9,978 bases of DNA from NCBI GenBank assembly GCA_937884915.1, contig CALAAN010000356.1:1-9978 (forward strand), in the 5' to 3' direction. Both the position numbers and the translations under genes were made by a program. Source of the stretch: an uncultured Oscillibacter sp. (lineage in GTDB: Bacteria > Bacillota > Clostridia > Oscillospirales > Oscillospiraceae). Shown here one piece after another: positions 6,250 to 9,978 of the stretch. The notes beneath the pieces were generated by a model. That model ran no database searches. It was not told where the DNA came from and saw only the letters and a list, made by a program, of their open reading frames with translations. The stretch's first letter is position 1; each line of letters begins with the position of its first letter.

Positions 6250-6802
6250 TGGTGTTGTTCTCCTCATTTATTACGGCCGCTCCCGCGCCGGCGGAAGATG
6301 CGGCCGAATTTTCGTTGTTTTCGGACTTGGCAGGCTTTTTTCCTTTGCGGGTGAGCCCCAGCGTCAGGCACAGCGGCTCGACGGCGGCCAGCAGGGCAAA
6401 GAGCGCATAGCTGAACATCGTGCCCTCTCCGCTCAAGCCGTTGATCCCGACCATGGCGGGCGCCATCGGCAGCTCCCAGATCATCGCGAGGATGCTCCCC
6501 GAGCCGAACGGGACTGGCATCACAAGAAGCGAGGCAAGGTTCAGCACATAGAGCACGATCGCCGCGTTCCAGCAGCGATTTTTGTCGATGCCCCGATCCG
6601 GCCGCAGTCCCCAGCCGAACAGGAAGGAAAGCGCCGACACATAGACGACGCCGAGCACGAGCCCGACGGGCGTGGCAAACGTAAAGGACGAGGTCGTCCC
6701 CGTGCCCCCAAACGCCGCGAACAACAGGATAAAAGCCGCCCCTTGGGCGATATGGCTCAAAAGTGAGATTGCGCCAAGATAAAGATAGTCGTATTTTTTC
6801 AT
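6242..6802 (-). CDS. Small multi-spanning membrane protein of unknown function
   Basis: I do not recognise this 186-residue protein. Hydrophobic segments at about 8-31, 43-66, 79-97 and 129-150 look like four membrane helices, with a fifth, less clear hydrophobic stretch at 103-120. The tail (151-186) is polar, low in complexity and starts with basic residues (T-R-K-G-K-K), so it is probably cytoplasmic by the positive-inside rule. No catalytic or transport motif is visible. The ATG at 6802 is chosen because AGGGG (6811-6815, inside the comM 3' end) lies 8 nt upstream; a GTG at 6811 would overlap this site. It starts 5 nt after the comM stop and overlaps thiI by 8 nt, so it is firmly embedded in the operon. 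Its last codons (E-E-N-N-T-N-A) also carry the ribosome binding site of thiI, which may explain part of the tail composition. A real gene is very likely; its function is unknown. Confidence 0.85.
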   Translation of the reverse strand: MKKYDYLYLGAISLLSHIAQGAAFILLFAAFGGTGTTSSFTFATPVGLVLGVVYVSALSFLFGWGLRPDRGIDKNRCWNAAIVLYVLNLASLLVMPVPFGSGSILAMIWELPMAPAMVGINGLSGEGTMFSYALFALLAAVEPLCLTLGLTRKGKKPAKSENNENSAASSAGAGAAVINEENNTNA

Positions 6803-6807
6803 CGCGC

Positions 6808-8325
6808 TCACCCCTGTAAAATATCCGTGTTGCGGTACTGGATGGCCTCGGCCAGATGATGCGCCTCGATCTTCTCGCTGCCGTCAAGGTCGGCGATCGT
6901 GCGCGCCACGCGCAGAAGTCTATCGTGGCTTCGGGCCGTGAGGCCGAGGCGCTCGAACGCGCCCTTCAAGAGCTTTTCGCCCGCGGCGTCCAGCGTGCAG
7001 AATTCGCCCACCATCGCGGGCGTCATCTGCGCGTTGCAGGTGATGTTCGTGCCGGAAAAGCGCTGCTTCTGGACGTCGCGTGCGGCGTTCACGCGCGCTT
7101 TGACGTCGGCGGAGGACTCCGCCTTTTCGCGCCGGCGCATCGCCTCGAACTCAACGCTCGGGACGTTGACGTGCAGGTCCATGCGGTCAAGCATCGGGCC
7201 GGAGATTTTTTCGACGTATTTTTCCACCTGCTGCTTCGTGCAGTGGCAGCGCCCCGAGGGGTGACCGTACCAGCCGCAGCGGCAGGGGTTCATCGCGCCG
7301 ACGAGCATGAAGCGGCTCGGCAGCGTGATGCTGCCCGCGGCGCGGGTGATGGTGACCTCGCCGTCCTCGATGGGCGCGCGCAGCACCTCGAGCACGTCGC
7401 GGTGGAATTCGGGCAATTCATCTAAAAAAAGCACGCCATGGTGCGCGAGCGAAATTTCGCCGGGTTTAGGCGTCTGCCCGCCGCCGGTCATCGCGGAGGC
7501 CGAGAGCGTGTGGTGCGGGGCGCGGAACGGGCGATGCAGCAGCATCGGGTGCGCACTGTCGGTCAATCCCGCGACCGACCAGATTTCGGTCGCCTCAAGC
7601 GCTTCCTTGCGCGTCATGTCGGGCAGGATGGATGGCAGTCTCCTTGCCAGCATGGATTTGCCCGCGCCTGGCGAGCCGATCAGCAGAATGTTGTGTCCGC
7701 CCGCGGCGGCGATCTCCAGCGCGCGCTTGACGTTCTCCTGTCCCATGACGTCGGAAAAGTCGGGGCCGGTCTCGCTCGTCTGCTCCGCCTGCCACTTCGG
7801 CTGGGGCAAGAGCTTCTTTTCGCCCTTCAAATGCTGCACGAGCGACACGACGTCCGGCACGCCGTAGACGGTCACGCCGTCGGCCAGCGTCGCCTCTGCG
7901 GCATTCGCCGCAGGGACATAGAGCGTCTTGACGCCCGCGCGCGCCGCGGCCATCGCCATCGGCAAAACGCCGTTCACCGAGCGCAGTGTGCCGGTGAGCG
8001 ACAGCTCGCCGACGAAGGCCGCGTCCTTCGCGGGGGGCTTGATCTCCTCCGCACTGGCGAGGATACCTAATAGAATGGGCAGGTCGTAGAGCGTGCCCTC
8101 CTTTTTCCGGCCCGCGGGGGCGAGGTTCACCGTGATGCGGGAGACAGGGAACTTGACGCCGCAGTTTTTCACCGCCGCGCGCACGCGCTCGCGCGATTCC
8201 TTGACGGCCGTGTCGCCAAGGCCGACGATATCAAATGCGGGCAGGCCGCCGGACAAAAAACATTCCACCGTGACCTCGTAGCCTGAGATGCCCTGAAGAC
8301 CGAGCGATCGCACCGCTGTGACCAT
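6808..8325 (-). CDS. comM: ComM/YifB-family Mg-chelatase-like AAA+ ATPase
   Basis: This 505-residue protein is the usual length of the YifB/ComM family. ComM of naturally transformable Gram-negative bacteria is a hexameric helicase that promotes branch migration during integration of transforming DNA. Its role in Clostridia is not established. An N-terminal ChlI-type domain with a Lon-protease-like fold (about 1-170) is followed by the AAA+ module: Walker A GSPGAGKS at 217-224 and Walker B VLFLDELPEF at 298-307. A Cys-rich segment N-P-C-R-C-G...G-R-C-H-C at 346-362 may bind zinc and is typical of the family. The Mg-chelatase C-terminal domain runs to the end. The ATG at 8325 has GGAGG 8 nt upstream and begins M-V-T-A-V-R-S, the normal family N-terminus; the frame stays open to 8439, but the extra codons cross the promoter and are Cys-rich noise. 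It is the first gene of the operon. Confidence 0.96.
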   Translation of the reverse strand: MVTAVRSLGLQGISGYEVTVECFLSGGLPAFDIVGLGDTAVKESRERVRAAVKNCGVKFPVSRITVNLAPAGRKKEGTLYDLPILLGILASAEEIKPPAKDAAFVGELSLTGTLRSVNGVLPMAMAAARAGVKTLYVPAANAAEATLADGVTVYGVPDVVSLVQHLKGEKKLLPQPKWQAEQTSETGPDFSDVMGQENVKRALEIAAAGGHNILLIGSPGAGKSMLARRLPSILPDMTRKEALEATEIWSVAGLTDSAHPMLLHRPFRAPHHTLSASAMTGGGQTPKPGEISLAHHGVLFLDELPEFHRDVLEVLRAPIEDGEVTITRAAGSITLPSRFMLVGAMNPCRCGWYGHPSGRCHCTKQQVEKYVEKISGPMLDRMDLHVNVPSVEFEAMRRREKAESSADVKARVNAARDVQKQRFSGTNITCNAQMTPAMVGEFCTLDAAGEKLLKGAFERLGLTARSHDRLLRVARTIADLDGSEKIEAHHLAEAIQYRNTDILQG

Positions 8326-8370
8326 ACTGTTTTCCTCCCTTTTTCGCATCAAATCGTACAGTTTGCAATT

Positions 8371-8398
8371 AGTATAGCACATTTTTTGCATCAGGCAA
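8371..8398 (-). promoter_or_regulatory. Extended -10 promoter of the comM-thiI-pncC operon
   Basis: Read on the - strand, TGCTATACT gives a TGn-extended -10 with the hexamer TATACT at 8376-8371. A 16-bp spacer leads to TTGCCT (8398-8393), a four-of-six match to the -35 consensus. The start codon of comM lies 45 nt downstream of the -10. Confidence 0.78.
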
Positions 8399-8407
8399 AT
8401 CCCCCTC

Positions 8408-8423
8408 TGTGCATTTTTGCACA
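8408..8423. repeat. Perfect 6-bp inverted repeat upstream of the comM promoter
   Basis: TGTGCA (8408-8413) and TGCACA (8418-8423) are separated by TTTT. The repeat is placed just upstream of the comM -35 and about 100 bp from the nifJ promoter. A related half-motif (CGCACA, 8427-8432) follows. It could be an operator for a dimeric regulator; no known regulator consensus is matched with confidence. Confidence 0.35.
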
Positions 8424-8523
8424 TTTCGCACAAAATCAATAAATCCTCGCAAAAGTTCTTGAAAAATAAAAGGAATTGAACTTATTGTTGCAAAATAGTG
8501 AATGTTTTTGCGGGAACAAGGCG

Positions 8524-8552
8524 TTTACACGGCAGAAAAAGTGTGCTATAGT
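8524..8552 (+). promoter_or_regulatory. Extended -10 promoter of nifJ
   Basis: TTTACA (8524-8529) and TATAGT (8547-8552) are separated by the optimal 17 bp, and the -10 is preceded by TGC (8544-8546), an extended -10 element. The predicted start near 8559 leaves a 5' leader of about 65 nt before the nifJ start codon. Confidence 0.85.
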
Positions 8553-8567
8553 GTCATCGTAGAATTT

Positions 8568-8601
8568 TGCGTTCACACGCAGAAGAACCGTTTTTTGACG
8601 G
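8568..8601 (+). other. Two small hairpins in the nifJ 5' leader
   Basis: TGCGT (8568-8572) pairs with ACGCA (8577-8581) around TCAC. CCGT (8588-8591) pairs with ACGG (8598-8601) around a 6-nt T-rich loop. Both lie between the predicted transcription start and the AGGAGG ribosome binding site, which stays unpaired. They may stabilise the 5' end of an abundant mRNA; no known riboswitch or attenuator is recognisable. Confidence 0.4.
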
Positions 8602-8624
8602 TGAAATAAATAGGAGGTTCATTT

Positions 8625-9978
<1,354 letters not shown>

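Noticed and set aside
8326..8439. N-terminal extension of ComM by 38 codons
   Set aside because: The extension would cover the predicted -10 and -35 elements. Homologues start with the M-x-T/A-x-V-x-S pattern seen at 8325, which has a strong GGAGG site upstream.
8440..8523. Rex (NADH-sensing repressor) operator upstream of nifJ
   Set aside because: I looked for the TTGTTAA-N4-TTAACAA type palindrome. Only loose fragments such as TTATTGTTGCAAAAT are present, which is not enough for a call.

Overview
The window looks like chromosomal housekeeping sequence from a GC-rich member of the Firmicutes (class Clostridia, probably an Oscillospiraceae-like gut anaerobe). The reasons are AGGAGG-type ribosome binding sites, sigma-A-type promoters in AT-rich gaps between GC-rich genes, a riboswitch of Gram-positive type, a rhodanese-less ThiI, and a pyruvate:ferredoxin oxidoreductase, which indicates anaerobic metabolism. 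The taxonomic placement is inference from gene content and composition. No mobile element, CRISPR array, tRNA or rRNA gene was seen.

Left part, all on the + strand (1-4530). The window opens inside a D-alanyl-D-alanine carboxypeptidase gene whose catalytic-serine region lies upstream. A 439-base gap follows. It carries a sigma-A promoter, a complete lysine riboswitch aptamer with recognisable P1, P3, P4 and P5 helices, and an intrinsic terminator. Together these form a lysine-controlled transcription attenuator in front of an NhaC-family transporter, the predicted lysine importer type LysW. After a strong hairpin come a PfkB-family sugar/nucleoside kinase with its own promoter and a GNAT N-acetyltransferase.

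Middle part, on the - strand (8325 down to 4577). Four closely packed genes form an apparent operon: comM/yifB (AAA+ Mg-chelatase-like ATPase), an unrecognised small membrane protein, thiI (tRNA 4-thiouridine synthetase) and a stand-alone cinA C-terminal domain (pncC, NMN deamidase). Junctions range from an 8-nt overlap to a 14-nt gap, and two of the ribosome binding sites lie inside the preceding gene. A bidirectional terminator separates this operon from the converging GNAT gene.

Right part (8326-9978). A 299-base AT-rich divergent region holds an extended -10 promoter for the comM operon on one side and another on the opposite strand for a large pyruvate:ferredoxin (flavodoxin) oxidoreductase gene (nifJ), which runs off the window end.

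No clearly undescribed system is visible. The points most worth following are the detailed switching pairing of the lysine riboswitch upstream of an NhaC-type transporter, the unknown membrane protein coupled to thiI, and the unassigned substrate of the PfkB kinase.
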